64,000 nt of DNA from Thiocapsa sp. GTDB lineage: Bacteria; Pseudomonadota; Gammaproteobacteria; Chromatiales; Chromatiaceae. Positions within the stretch are counted from its first letter, which is position 1, and every line of letters begins with the position of its first letter. The notes beneath the pieces were generated by a model. The model saw only the letters and a list, made by a program, of their open reading frames with translations. It searched no databases and was not told the DNA's origin. Below, piece by piece: positions 9,362 through 18,798 of this stretch. A program made the translations under genes and the position numbers. The stretch covers positions 1-64,000 of the forward strand of contig NZ_CP073760.1 of NCBI RefSeq assembly GCF_018399035.1, written 5' to 3'.

Positions 9362-12300
9362 ATGAGTCGGGTCCACACCGTTGCCCTCACGCTCCTGCTG
9401 GCCGTGCTCGCCCTGGCCGGCAACCATTTCAACCTCACGCTCTTCTTCGGTCTGGACATCCTCTTCGGGTCCGTGGCCGTGCTCTTGGCCATTGTCTGGC
9501 TCGGGACCCGCGCCGGCTTGATCGTCGCGACCGCCTCCGGTGTCTATACCTATTTCCTTTGGGGTCATCCCTTCGCGTTGCTGATTTTTCTGGCCGAGGC
9601 GGCCTTCGTGGGCTGGCATCGGGATCACGCGCGACGACGCGCCCGCGAGGTGCCGATGCTCGGTCTCTCGGTGGCGCTCTATTGGGCTTTGCTCGGCGTC
9701 CCCCTGGTTCTGCTCTTCTATCGTCTGGTCATGGGGATGGTCTGGCACCAGACCCTGGTGGTCGCGGTCAAGCAGTCCCTGAACGGTATCCTGAACGCGG
9801 CCTTGGCGGGGCTGGTGATCATGGTCGTCGCCGCGGCGAGACGCCGCCCCGGCATTCTCTCGGCCCGGCAGGTGCTGTTTACGCTCTTCCTTTCCGGGTT
9901 TCTGCTGCCGTCGATCTTCCTCGTTGCCTGGGAGAATCGCGATCTCAAGGACCGTTTGGAGCAGGATCTCGCCGATCGTCTGAGGATTTTCGGTGTGCTC
10001 GCCATTCACGATCTCGGCAGGGCCCCACCCGCAACCACGAGCGAAGCGGCCCGGATCCTGAGCCATGTACAGGAGATGACCCGGCTCTTCGGCAACACAC
10101 TGCCCGAGTCCGCCAAGCTCGAGGTGCGTCCGATCGGGCTGTTCGGGGGCATCGGGCCGACCGCGGGTGCGTCGCAGCGGCGCGTTGCCCGAACCGCGGC
10201 GGAGGATTTGATGATCGTCGTGCCGGAGGATTGGCATCCCTCGCGGATGGCGCTCTGGCGGCAGGCGCGCTATCGCATGATCCTGCCGCTTACCGACCCG
10301 ACAGTGGGCGCGGGTCTGTCGATCGAGCTCAGTGCGGCCCCGCTGATCGAGGAGCTGCAGCGCACGGTGCTGCGTCTGCTGACGCTCCTCTTGGCGATCG
10401 CCGGGATCGCGATCCTGCTGGCCGACCGATTCGCCGTGCTGCTGGTGCGTCCGTTGAAGCAGCTCGTGCAGATCGCTGCCGAGGTGCCCGCTCGGGTCGT
10501 CGCGGGCGAGACCCTGCCCATCCCGTCGCCCGGGCTCTTGGCCGAAGGACGGGCACTGACCGACGCCTTCGGGGTCATGGCCAACGGCCTCGCCGAGAGC
10601 TTCGCACGGTTGGCCGCGAGCGATGCGTCGCTGCGCGAGGCGCAGGCAATCGCGCATCTCGGCAGTTGGGACTTCGATTACGTCAGTGGCCGGCTCGCCT
10701 GGGACGTCGAGACGTTTCGACTGCTCGGGTATGCGCCCGACGCCGTCACGCCGAGCCTGGAGGCGTTTTACGCGGTTGTGCCCGAAGAGGATGCGGCGAG
10801 GGTTCGGGCCGAGATGGAGGCCGTCCTCACCCGCCCCGATGGTCTTTTTGCCGTGGAGCATCGGGTGCTGGGTTCAGACGGTGTGCTGCGGATCCTTCGC
10901 GAGGAGGGCCGCGTGCATTTCGCCGCCGACGGCGTGCCCCTGAGGCTTGCCGGGACGTGTCTCGACATCACGGCCCAGCGCGCGGTCGAGGATGCCTTGC
11001 GGGCGCAGGAGGAGCGCTATCGTCTGGTCGTGGAGAACATCGCGGATCTGGTGGTCCGCACCGATGCGCACGGTCGATTCGCGTATGTCAGCCCCTCCTA
11101 TTGCAGGCTCTTCGGTCGCGACGAGGCCGAGCTGATCGGCCATCACTTCATGCCGCGCGTCCACCCGGACGACCGAGAACACACGGCGGAGGCCATGCGT
11201 GCGCTGCAGAACCCGCCTTACACCTGTCGGATCGAGCAACGCGCCGAGACGGCGCGGGGTTGGCGGTGGCTGCAATGGGTCGACCGCGCCGTGCTCGACG
11301 CGGAGGGCCGCGTCGACGCGATCGTCGGGATCGGGCGAGACATCACCGAGCGCAAGGCCGCCGAGTCGGCGCTGGCGGAGGAGCGTCGCCGTCTCGCCGA
11401 CATCATCGCCGGGACACAGGTCGGGACTTGGGAGTGGGATCTCGTCACCAATGCATTGACGGTGAATCCGCGCTGGGCCGAGATGATCGGCCGCCGCCTC
11501 GAGGATCTCGAGCCGACCACGATCGAGACCTGGCGGATGTTCTGTCATCCCGAGGATCTCGCGAGGTCCGAGAGCGCGGTCGCGCGGCATCTCGGCGGCG
11601 AGACCGACCAATACCGTTGCGAGCTGCGGATGTTGCACGACGACGGCCGTTGGATCTGGGTTCAGGATCAGGGGCGCGTCTCGGCGCGCGACGCGCACGG
11701 TCGGCCGCTGCGCATGGCGGGTATCCACGAGGATATTACCGTCCGCCAAGAGGCCGAGATCGAGCTGATGCGGCGCGAGTCCCTCGAGCGCGAGCTCCTC
11801 GGGCTGGCTTCGGATTTCGTCGCTGTCTACGACGAGGAACTCGACCCGCTGATCAACCGAACCCTCGAGCGGCTCGGCGGCTTAACCCGATCCGATCGGG
11901 CCTATGTGTTCCGATTCGATCGCGTTGCCGACACCATGAGCAACAGCCATGAGTGGGTCGCCCCGGGGATCGAGCCGATGATCGGGCATCTGCAGCAGAT
12001 GCCGATCGAGCACTTCTCCGCCTCGATGCAGCTTCTCGAGTCCGGACAGGCCGCCGTGGTCCCGCGGGTGGCGGAGCTCCCGGACGCCTGGGCGGGGGAG
12101 CGCGAGACCCTGCAGTTCCAAGCGATCCTGTCGCTCGTGCTGGTGCCCCTGCTGCAGGATGAGCGCCTGATCGGTTTCGTCGGCTTCGATGCGGTGCAGG
12201 CGCCGCGGGACTGGTCGGAGGCGGAAGTCCGCTTCCTGCGGGTCTTTGCCAGCATCCTGGTGAGCGCGTTCGAGCGCGCCCGTATCTACTCGGAGCTTCG

Positions 12301-14788
12301 CGACAGCAACCGGCGTTATGACCAGCTCGCGGTGCAGAGCCGGATCGTCAGCTGGGAGGTCGACGCCGAAGGTCTCTACACCTATCTCAGTCCGGCGGTC
12401 GAGGTCGTCTGGGGCTACCGCCGCGAGGCGCTGGTCGACCGGAAGCACTTCTTCGATCTGGTGCCCGAGCTGTTGCGGGACAGCGTCAAGGCCGAGGTCA
12501 TGCCGGGTTTCGCGCGCTTGGATCACTTCACCGACCTCGTCAATCCCATCCGTTGCGCCGACGGCTCGACGATCTGGGTCCTGAGCAACGCCGTTCCGGT
12601 CGTCGCCGAGGACGGCACGCTGCTCGGCTACCGTGGCACGGATGTCGATATCACCGAGCGGTATCGGGCGCAGGAGCAGCTCGCGCAAAGCGAGGCCCGT
12701 CTGAGCGCGGTCGTCGAGAATGCGCCCATCGGGATCGCGATCGCGGATCCCGACGGGCGAGTGCATCTGGCCAATCGCGCGCTCGGCGAGTTTCTCGGCT
12801 ATGCCCCGCAGGATCTGCTCGGGATGCACTTCGACGAATTCACCTGTCCGGACGATGTGACGACGGAGCTTGCCTTGTTTCGGGAGCTTGCGGCGGGACA
12901 ACGCAACCTCTACCGAATGACCAAGCGCTATCGCAAGGCCGACGGGGCGATGGCGTGGGGTGATCTGCGGGTCGTCTTGCTGCCCGGTCGGGCCGAGGAT
13001 CGGCCCATGGCGCTCGGGATGGTCGAAGACATCACCGAGTTTCAGGCCGCGACCGAGCGCAAGCGCGAGCTCGAGGCGGTGCTGCTGCACTACACCAAGA
13101 ACCTGGAATCGCTGGTCGATCTCGCCAGCCGGGCCTTGCCGGCGAGCGAGGAGCTTCGCGCCCTCCTGCAGTTGGGGTGCGAGGGGCTGGGCATGGCTGC
13201 CGCCGACATCGGAGCGATCGGAGCGGACCGGACCTATCGCGCGGTCGCCCGTTATCCGCACGCCGATGGATCGCAAGTCGGGTCTGTCCCCGCGGCCTGC
13301 GTCGGGCTGGACGCGGACGCGCAGGAGCCCGGTATCCCGCACATCTTGGTCGGCTCGCAGCTGCCCGAAGGGGCTCGGCAGGCAGGCTACGTCTCCTGTG
13401 TGCGCATGGCGTTGCAGTGGACCGGACCCGGCGGTCGGGCCAGTGCCCTGGTGATCAGGTTTTGGGGACGCGCCGACTTTCGCGCGCTGTCGGGTCCGGA
13501 CCGAGAACTGGTTCGGCTGATCGGTCAGCGCATCGTCGCTTCGCACTACGAAGAGCAACTTCAGGCCGCACTGATCGGCGCGAAGGAGCGCGAGACCATC
13601 GGTCATCTCGCGAGCGGCGTGGCGCACGACTTCAACAACCTGCTCGGGGTGATCGACGCCAACCTCTATTATCTCGAAGCCATCCTGAGCGGCGAGCAGG
13701 GCGACCCCGAGGTGGCACAGGTCATCGAAGAGACCCAGAGTGCGCTCGGTCAAGCGAAGGTCGTCACCTCGGGCATGCTCTCGCTCAGTCGCGCAGGCGG
13801 CATCGTGCCGGAGAGCGTGGCGCTCGAGAAGACGATTCGCGAGCTGGTGACGATCCTGAGACAGCTCCTCCCGGCCAAGATCAACCTCGGGCTGGATCTC
13901 GAGCCCGGACTCGCGGCCATGAGCAATTCCGCGTTCCTCCAGGCCGCGTTGCTGAACCTCGTCCTGAACGCGCGCGATGCGATGCCCGATGGCGGGGATC
14001 TGCTGATCGCCGCACGGACCGTCGCGTGGGATGCCCCCGTCCCGCTGGCGGTCGGTCGACTCGATCCGGGCGAGTACGTCCAGATCCGCGTTGTCGACAC
14101 CGGCTGCGGGATGGCCGACGAGGTCCTGGAGAGGCTCTTCGAGCCGCTGTTCTCGACCAAGGCCAAACAACGCGGGCATGGGCTCGGCATGTTCATGGTG
14201 CAGGAGTTCGTCATGCGCTCCGGTGCGGGTCTGGCCGTCTCCTCGCAGGTCGGTCGGGGCACCGAGTTTCGTCTCCTGATGCCGATCGACCACCAAGAAT
14301 CCCAGCAGCTCGACCTGACAGCGTCGTCAAACGCGCCTTCGACCAAGCCCCTGCTGCGGGTTCTCGTCGTCGACGATGACCCGCGTGTCAGGGACTCGGT
14401 CGGGCGATTGCTGATGTTGGACGGCATGCTGGTCTCGTTCGCCGAGAATGGCCAAGACGCCCTCGATCGCTTGCGACGCGATGCCGACTTCGACCTGGTG
14501 TTGTCGGATCTGGCGATGCCCGTTCTCGACGGCGCTGCCCTGTGCGCCGCGCTGGCGCAAGCGTTTCCGGATCTGAAGGTGATCCTGATGACCGGCCAAA
14601 CCCCGTCGGCCTTCTCGCTCGGAGGCCTTGCCGGACGCGCCGCGCGTGCTGCGCAAACCCATCGATCACGGCGCGCTTCGCGCCGCGATCGCGGAGGCGA
14701 GCGCCCGAGTCGGCTCCTGACCCTAGAGGGATGCGACGGGGATCTCTTTACATTTCTTTGTTGGAGCAGTGCAGCCCTGTTCGCGTAG
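9362..14788 (+). CDS. multi-PAS/GAF hybrid sensor histidine kinase, frameshift in the receiver
   Basis: Membrane sensor kinase of about 1800 residues. Order: five or six hydrophobic segments in the first 200 residues, an extracytoplasmic region, another membrane segment near 350, a HAMP-like linker, PAS (about 430), PAS (about 560), PAS (about 690), GAF (about 810-970), PAS (about 985), PAS (about 1115), GAF-like (about 1250), then HisKA with VAHDFNN (His about 1422), HATPase (NARDAMP, DTGCGM, HGLGMFM) and a receiver with acceptor Asp about 1716. I chose ATG 9362 because the hydrophobic N-terminus starts there; ATG 9266 is possible. After VILMTGQT the family sequence (LPDAPRVLRKPIDHGALRAAI) continues in another frame to a stop at 14720, implying an extra base near 14622. 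As read, the conserved receiver Lys is lost. It likely signals to the adjacent receivers. Confidence 0.85.
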   Translation: MSRVHTVALTLLLAVLALAGNHFNLTLFFGLDILFGSVAVLLAIVWLGTRAGLIVATASGVYTYFLWGHPFALLIFLAEAAFVGWHRDHARRRAREVPMLGLSVALYWALLGVPLVLLFYRLVMGMVWHQTLVVAVKQSLNGILNAALAGLVIMVVAAARRRPGILSARQVLFTLFLSGFLLPSIFLVAWENRDLKDRLEQDLADRLRIFGVLAIHDLGRAPPATTSEAARILSHVQEMTRLFGNTLPESAKLEVRPIGLFGGIGPTAGASQRRVARTAAEDLMIVVPEDWHPSRMALWRQARYRMILPLTDPTVGAGLSIELSAAPLIEELQRTVLRLLTLLLAIAGIAILLADRFAVLLVRPLKQLVQIAAEVPARVVAGETLPIPSPGLLAEGRALTDAFGVMANGLAESFARLAASDASLREAQAIAHLGSWDFDYVSGRLAWDVETFRLLGYAPDAVTPSLEAFYAVVPEEDAARVRAEMEAVLTRPDGLFAVEHRVLGSDGVLRILREEGRVHFAADGVPLRLAGTCLDITAQRAVEDALRAQEERYRLVVENIADLVVRTDAHGRFAYVSPSYCRLFGRDEAELIGHHFMPRVHPDDREHTAEAMRALQNPPYTCRIEQRAETARGWRWLQWVDRAVLDAEGRVDAIVGIGRDITERKAAESALAEERRRLADIIAGTQVGTWEWDLVTNALTVNPRWAEMIGRRLEDLEPTTIETWRMFCHPEDLARSESAVARHLGGETDQYRCELRMLHDDGRWIWVQDQGRVSARDAHGRPLRMAGIHEDITVRQEAEIELMRRESLERELLGLASDFVAVYDEELDPLINRTLERLGGLTRSDRAYVFRFDRVADTMSNSHEWVAPGIEPMIGHLQQMPIEHFSASMQLLESGQAAVVPRVAELPDAWAGERETLQFQAILSLVLVPLLQDERLIGFVGFDAVQAPRDWSEAEVRFLRVFASILVSAFERARIYSELRDSNRRYDQLAVQSRIVSWEVDAEGLYTYLSPAVEVVWGYRREALVDRKHFFDLVPELLRDSVKAEVMPGFARLDHFTDLVNPIRCADGSTIWVLSNAVPVVAEDGTLLGYRGTDVDITERYRAQEQLAQSEARLSAVVENAPIGIAIADPDGRVHLANRALGEFLGYAPQDLLGMHFDEFTCPDDVTTELALFRELAAGQRNLYRMTKRYRKADGAMAWGDLRVVLLPGRAEDRPMALGMVEDITEFQAATERKRELEAVLLHYTKNLESLVDLASRALPASEELRALLQLGCEGLGMAAADIGAIGADRTYRAVARYPHADGSQVGSVPAACVGLDADAQEPGIPHILVGSQLPEGARQAGYVSCVRMALQWTGPGGRASALVIRFWGRADFRALSGPDRELVRLIGQRIVASHYEEQLQAALIGAKERETIGHLASGVAHDFNNLLGVIDANLYYLEAILSGEQGDPEVAQVIEETQSALGQAKVVTSGMLSLSRAGGIVPESVALEKTIRELVTILRQLLPAKINLGLDLEPGLAAMSNSAFLQAALLNLVLNARDAMPDGGDLLIAARTVAWDAPVPLAVGRLDPGEYVQIRVVDTGCGMADEVLERLFEPLFSTKAKQRGHGLGMFMVQEFVMRSGAGLAVSSQVGRGTEFRLLMPIDHQESQQLDLTASSNAPSTKPLLRVLVVDDDPRVRDSVGRLLMLDGMLVSFAENGQDALDRLRRDADFDLVLSDLAMPVLDGAALCAALAQAFPDLKVILMTGQTPSAFSLGGLAGRAARAAQTHRSRRASRRDRGGERPSRLLTLEGCDGDLFTFLCWSSAALFA

Positions 14789-15012
14789 GCTAGCCGCCTA
14801 TGCTCGATTTCCTTCTGAACCGCTTGCGACGCAGCGATCGGACACGATACTTGTTTTAACGCTTTCCGAAATCCGCGTAAGGTATCGACCGATACAGGCT
14901 GCGCTTGGCCATGCGGTGCGCTGTCGGGCCTTGGTCATCCTTTCGTCCAGGCATCTTGGGTTCCCCGACCGGACGCGAGACTCCGGCGTACCCGGGGGTG
15001 CGGCCGGCGACC
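14789..15012. other. intergenic before repeat A2
   Basis: No gene seen. An imperfect stem GCGTAGGC...GCCTATGC at about 14784-14803 directly follows the kinase ORF and could act in termination, but has no T run. Confidence 0.3.
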
Positions 15013-15095
15013 TAAACCGCGTCCAGAGCGAGATGCTCACTTTCGAGTGAGCTCGAAGTTTGGTGAATCCACGACCCTTAGCGGGGGGCACGGTA
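15013..15095 (+). repeat. 85-bp palindromic repeat, A-type (A2), right end degraded
   Basis: Matches the A consensus from TAAACCGCGTCCAGAGCG through CTTAGCGGGGGG but ends GCACGGTAACG instead of ACGCGGTTTA. The next bases, ACGATGATCAAGGCC, match an end of family C. The repeat is read in frame with the downstream kinase ORF, whose longest version would start inside it at a GTG at 15047. Confidence 0.8.
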
Positions 15096-15154
15096 ACGAT
15101 GATCAAGGCCCGCGGTCGGGCCTGCTCCTGGGCGGGGACGCTCCTCGCTCGGCC

Positions 15155-17023
15155 TTGACGGACCTCGACGTGAGCCTCAAACGACAGATCGTGATCTTCC
15201 TCGGGTTCCTGTCGGCCCTGCTGATCGGGGCGACCCTGCTGTCCTTCGCGCTCAGTGCCGGTCGGGTCGAGGGCCATCATCGGCATCTCGCACACGAGAT
15301 GGGCGTGACCTTCTTCAAGCAGTTGGTGCTGACGCGCCGTTGGAATGCGCTGCACAACGGCGTCTATGTTCCCGTGACCGACCTGATCGCCCCCAACCCC
15401 TATCTGGATGACCCGGCGCGCGATGTCGTGACCCGCGACGGGGTGGAGTTGACCAAGATCAATCCGGCGTACATGACCCGGCTCCTCTCCGATATGGCGG
15501 CCGACTACGAGGGTGTTCGCTTCAAGATCACCAGTCTCGAGCCGCTGAATCCACTGAATGCCGCGGATGATTGGGAGCGCGCAGCCCTGGTAGCCTTCGA
15601 GGCGGGTGCGCACGAGTACGCTGGCCTGGCGGAGGAGGAGGGTGGACACGAGACCTTTCGATTCATGGGTGCGTTGATCACGGAGAAGCCGTGCCTGGCC
15701 TGTCACGAGAGAGACGGCTACAGGATCGGGAGCGTGCGCGGCGGGATCCGTGTGTCGCTGCCGTACGAGCCCTTTCGAACGGCGATCGGCGCCGGCGTCA
15801 TGCAGCTGCGCATCGGTCATCTCGGCTTTCTCGCGACGGTTCTGGTCCTGATCTGGGGCGCCGGTTGGCTGTTGTGGCGACAGGCTGCGCAGGTTGAAGG
15901 GCTGAACGCGCGCACCCGTCGCTTGAATCGCGAGCTCCACGCCAAGACGGAGGTCGAGCGTCATCTCGCCAGCGTGGTCGAGAGTGCGAGCGATCTCCTG
16001 GTCTCCACCGACACCGACGGGCGTATCCTCAGTTGGAATCGCGCGGCCGCACGCTTGACCGGCTACCCGGCGGACGTCGTGATGCACCGCGGATTCTCGG
16101 AGCTTTTTCCGGAGACGGAACGCCCGGAGGTCGAGATGGCCTTGTCCCGGGTGACGGTGTTGCCGGGCAGTCTGAGCGAGGAGTGGACGCTGAGCACGGC
16201 ATCGGGTGAGGGGCTCGCCGTATCCTGGACCATTGCGCCCATGTCGAGCGAGGACGGAACCCTGATCGGGATGGTTGCGGCGGGTCGTGATCTGACCGAG
16301 CGCTACCGGATGCAGTCCGAGCTGCTGCGGTCCCAGAAGCTGGCGGCACTGGGCGTGATGGCGGGCGGGATCGCCCATGAGATCCGCAACCCGCTGGCGG
16401 TCTGCTCTTCGGCGGCCCAGTTTCTGCTCGACGACTCCTTGGAGCCGGAGCTGCAACGCGAATGTGTCGAGAAGACGATCGCAGGTGTCGGCAAGGCATC
16501 CGAGATCATCGAGAATCTCCTGCGTTTCGCGCGCCCCTGCGCCGTGGAGAAGATGACCCTGGTGGAGCCGCTTGCCCTGCTGAAGCAGGCCCTTTCGGTC
16601 GTGAGCCATCAGGCGCAGATCGCGCGTATCGAGGTCGAGATGCAGGTCGGCGATCGGCCGTTGCGGGCGCGCGGTGTGCCGAGTCTGCTCGAGCAGGCGT
16701 TTATCAATCTCTTGCTCAATGCCATGGCGGCCATGCCTGCGGGCGGCCGGCTCACCATCGCGGTCGACCAAGACGGCGACGAGGTTTCGGTGCAGATCAG
16801 CGACACCGGGGTCGGCATCCACGCGGCGGACCTCCTCAGGATCTTCGATCCCTTCTATACTCGCTCCCCGATCGGGCAGGGCACCGGGCTCGGTCTGTCC
16901 ATCTGCTATTCGATCATTGAGCAGCATCGCGGACGGATCGACGTGCAAAGCGAGGTCGGAGTCGGAACCTGTTTCCACGTCCGCCTGCCCTTGGCGGAAC
17001 CGCCGTGCAGTGATGAGGCGTAA
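15155..17023 (+). CDS. haem c-binding (DUF3365/Tll0287-like) PAS sensor histidine kinase
   Basis: Sensor kinase of about 622 residues. A membrane anchor (IVIFLGFLSALLIGATLLSFAL) precedes a periplasmic Tll0287-like domain with a CLACH haem c motif (Cys about 180 and 183, His about 184), then a second membrane segment (LGFLATVLVLIWGAGWLLW). A PAS domain (SDLLVSTDTDGRILSWN), HisKA with GGIAHEIRNPLA (His about 408) and HATPase (NLLLNAM, DTGVGI, GTGLGLSICYSI) follow. Tll0287-like sensors are thought to respond to redox state or diatomic gases through the haem. TTG 15155 or GTG 15170 are the likely starts, since the open frame upstream is only repeat A2 sequence. No receiver domain; a partner regulator may be the cluster's OmpR-type protein. 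Confidence 0.85.
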   Translation: MTDLDVSLKRQIVIFLGFLSALLIGATLLSFALSAGRVEGHHRHLAHEMGVTFFKQLVLTRRWNALHNGVYVPVTDLIAPNPYLDDPARDVVTRDGVELTKINPAYMTRLLSDMAADYEGVRFKITSLEPLNPLNAADDWERAALVAFEAGAHEYAGLAEEEGGHETFRFMGALITEKPCLACHERDGYRIGSVRGGIRVSLPYEPFRTAIGAGVMQLRIGHLGFLATVLVLIWGAGWLLWRQAAQVEGLNARTRRLNRELHAKTEVERHLASVVESASDLLVSTDTDGRILSWNRAAARLTGYPADVVMHRGFSELFPETERPEVEMALSRVTVLPGSLSEEWTLSTASGEGLAVSWTIAPMSSEDGTLIGMVAAGRDLTERYRMQSELLRSQKLAALGVMAGGIAHEIRNPLAVCSSAAQFLLDDSLEPELQRECVEKTIAGVGKASEIIENLLRFARPCAVEKMTLVEPLALLKQALSVVSHQAQIARIEVEMQVGDRPLRARGVPSLLEQAFINLLLNAMAAMPAGGRLTIAVDQDGDEVSVQISDTGVGIHAADLLRIFDPFYTRSPIGQGTGLGLSICYSIIEQHRGRIDVQSEVGVGTCFHVRLPLAEPPCSDEA

Positions 17024-17378
17024 GCCCGGCCCTGCCGTGATGGACGGGCAGCCCCCGACCTTCCTCACCGGACTGTTGCCATTTCCGAGCCTCGGCGGGA
17101 GGGCCGCGAGGTGCCCCGAGCGACGGTGACGGACTTGGGATGTTGCCGGGGAACGCGCCGATCGTCATGGTCCGGGCAGCCCAAGACGTTGCGCCTGCTC
17201 GGCGAGGTGTGTCTGTGGCACACCCCCGGGATGGCCGCCGCTGGCCTTCATCAACGAAGAGTTCGTTCGCCAATTCGGCGATACCCTGTTCGCGGCTTCA
17301 CCGCCCGAACGCAACAGCCCCGACCTGTCGGCCGGGGCTGTGCGCGTCATTCCAGCCCGATGCGCAGGCTCAGAGCGA
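17024..17378. other. intergenic with unexplained coding-like patch
   Basis: No full gene. On the + strand about 17232-17325 reads AFINEEFVRQFGDTLFAAS, which looks like genuine protein sequence without a start or known family. A stem CAGCCCCG (17315-17322) with CGGGGCTG (17333-17340) could terminate the minus-strand peroxiredoxin remnant. Confidence 0.35.
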
Positions 17379-17600
17379 TTACTTGCAGAAGTACCAGTCC
17401 ACGCAGTCGTACTCGCCGCTCGCGACCCGTGCGTTCGCCTCCTCCACGCTGCCCGGCGGGGGGACGATGACCTGCTCGCCCGGCTGCCAGTTCTCGGGTG
17501 TGGCCACCTTGTAGGCGTCGGAGGTCTGCATGGCCTTCACCAGACGCAGGATCTCGTCGATCGAGCGGCCGTTGCTCATTGGATAGTAGAGCATGGCCCA
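17379..17600 (-). pseudogene. C-terminal fragment of a Prx6-type peroxiredoxin
   Basis: The segment [20 protein letters not shown]...[24 protein letters not shown] matches the C-terminal dimerisation arm of 1-Cys (Prx6-like) peroxiredoxins, which reduce peroxides. The N-terminal thioredoxin fold with the peroxidatic PxxxTxxC motif is absent: upstream codons in this frame are alanine-rich and unrelated. It is therefore a remnant, lying just downstream of the minus-strand hemP unit. The exact 5' limit of homology is near 17590. Confidence 0.65.
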
Positions 17601-17744
17601 GGCTGAATCATGCCCGGATGGCGCCGCGCACGCTGCTGCGGATCCGGATCGGCTCGCCGCGCACCCGGCTGTAAACCCGGCGGTCGGCGCGAACGCGCGG
17701 GCGGCCTTTGGCATTCGGGCATCGCTGTGGATAACGCCGATCCG

Positions 17745-17957
17745 TCAGGAGACACGGGCTGACCGCGAAGATCCCTTCGGCCCGACGAGCTCGAGGTGAC
17801 CGGCGCCGGCCACGCGCAGCCGGTACAGTCGGCCGCGATGCAGGATGCACAGCTCCCCGGCCGGGTCGAACAGCTCGGCGCTGAAGACGGCGTCTTGGCT
17901 GTCGGGCCCCGGCAGCGACCTCCCGGGATGCTCGGCGCACTCGACCCCGGCGCTCAT
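17745..17957 (-). CDS. hemP: hemin uptake protein HemP
   Basis: A 70-residue protein with the HemP core SAELFDPAGELCILHRGRLYRL, matching the family pattern (S-x-x-L-F... E-x-x-I-x-H-x-G-x-x-Y-x-L-R). HemP is a small iron/haem-responsive protein linked to haem uptake in proteobacteria; in some species it acts as a regulator. Its start overlaps the end of the upstream ORF by 4 nt, indicating translational coupling. A Fur-box-like site lies upstream of the pair. The usual haem-receptor genes are not here. Confidence 0.7.
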   Translation of the reverse strand: MSAGVECAEHPGRSLPGPDSQDAVFSAELFDPAGELCILHRGRLYRLRVAGAGHLELVGPKGSSRSARVS

Positions 17958-18145
17958 GAGGCGCTCTGCGCTTCGGCGGCGCGGCCCATCACCGGCAACG
18001 CGTTCGGGCCGGCGTGCCGTGCAGCGGGTGTGCGATCCAGCGCGGACGAGGCGCCGGGCGGAGGTGTCGCGGTGTGGGCGCCCATCAAACCGAGCAGGAG
18101 GACACCTGTTGCAACCGTACTGACGAGAAGCGCGCGCATGACCAT
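17954..18145 (-). CDS. small exported or membrane protein upstream of hemP
   Basis: 63 residues starting MVMRALLVSTVATGVLLLGLMG, a hydrophobic signal or anchor of about 18 residues followed by a proline/alanine-rich tail. No family recognised. It ends in a 4-nt overlap with hemP and is preceded by a Fur-type site 92 bp upstream, so it is probably co-expressed under iron limitation. Coding status rests on that arrangement; ATG 18139 is an alternative start. Confidence 0.45.
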   Translation of the reverse strand: MVMRALLVSTVATGVLLLGLMGAHTATPPPGASSALDRTPAARHAGPNALPVMGRAAEAQSAS

Positions 18146-18236
18146 GGCTCCAGGGTCAACACGCCGGCAAGGGCGTGGTGACCCGATCAGGTGATCGGGA
18201 TGACGGGGCAGGGCATGGGAGCCCTCCCTTAAAGCA

Positions 18237-18255
18237 AATGATAATCGTTATTGTT
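18237..18255 (-). promoter_or_regulatory. Fur box upstream of hemP unit
   Basis: AATGATAATCGTTATTGTT resembles the 19-bp Fur consensus GATAATGATAATCATTATC and is an imperfect 9-1-9 inverted repeat in an otherwise GC-rich region. Orientation and distance fit control of the minus-strand small ORF and hemP. Confidence 0.65.
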
Positions 18256-18345
18256 GGGAATGCAAGACCGATCGAAGCTATCGGGTAAGCGGGGTCACGC
18301 GAGGTCGGGTCGGCAACAGGCACATCGCGTCCGCAGTCCTGCACT

Positions 18346-18404
18346 TAAACCGCGCCCAGTGCGGTATGCGATGTTTTTGGATGGGATCGGCCCCGGCAGT
18401 TTTT
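18346..18404 (+). repeat. 85-bp palindromic repeat, B-type (B2), 3' truncated
   Basis: Matches other B copies from TAAACCGCGCCCAGTGCGG to GGGATCGGCCCCGGCAGTTTT, then diverges. The right end CGCGGTTTA is missing, so an insertion or deletion has cut it. Confidence 0.8.
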
Positions 18405-18798
18405 GCCGATGTGCAAAAAGGCCTTCCGTTTTTTCTTGGGGATGTCGATCCGTCTAAGCGGTGTTGGCCGGTAGTCCTCCGGCTTCCTTTACCCGCTCGC
18501 CCGCGGGTCGACCCTTGCGGGCCGCTGTCCACCGTCCTTGCGGGGGCGATCGGGCTTACCACGTTTCGCATGTGTACCATTCCCGAAGGGGTTAGGCTCC
18601 GCCTCTCCGCCGGCAGTGCACCATCTGCGCGGGGCCAAACAAGGGAGCCCCGACCTGACTGCTTACCTTTTGGTCCATGAAGAGATTGTTGAGCCTAGGC
18701 ATCGCACCCGGCTTTCCAGGCTCGCGACGGTGGCTTCTCGTCTTTTCGCGCATCTGCGACCCGCGCAGCTCATTGTTTATAAAATGCGCGCGCCTAAC
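18405..18798. other. intergenic, no gene
   Basis: No supported gene. Read on the minus strand, the stretch has runs such as GTAAGCCCGATCGCCCCC and many short GC stems that recall the 5' half of group II introns, but no domain V is present here, so that reading is weak. Confidence 0.3.
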
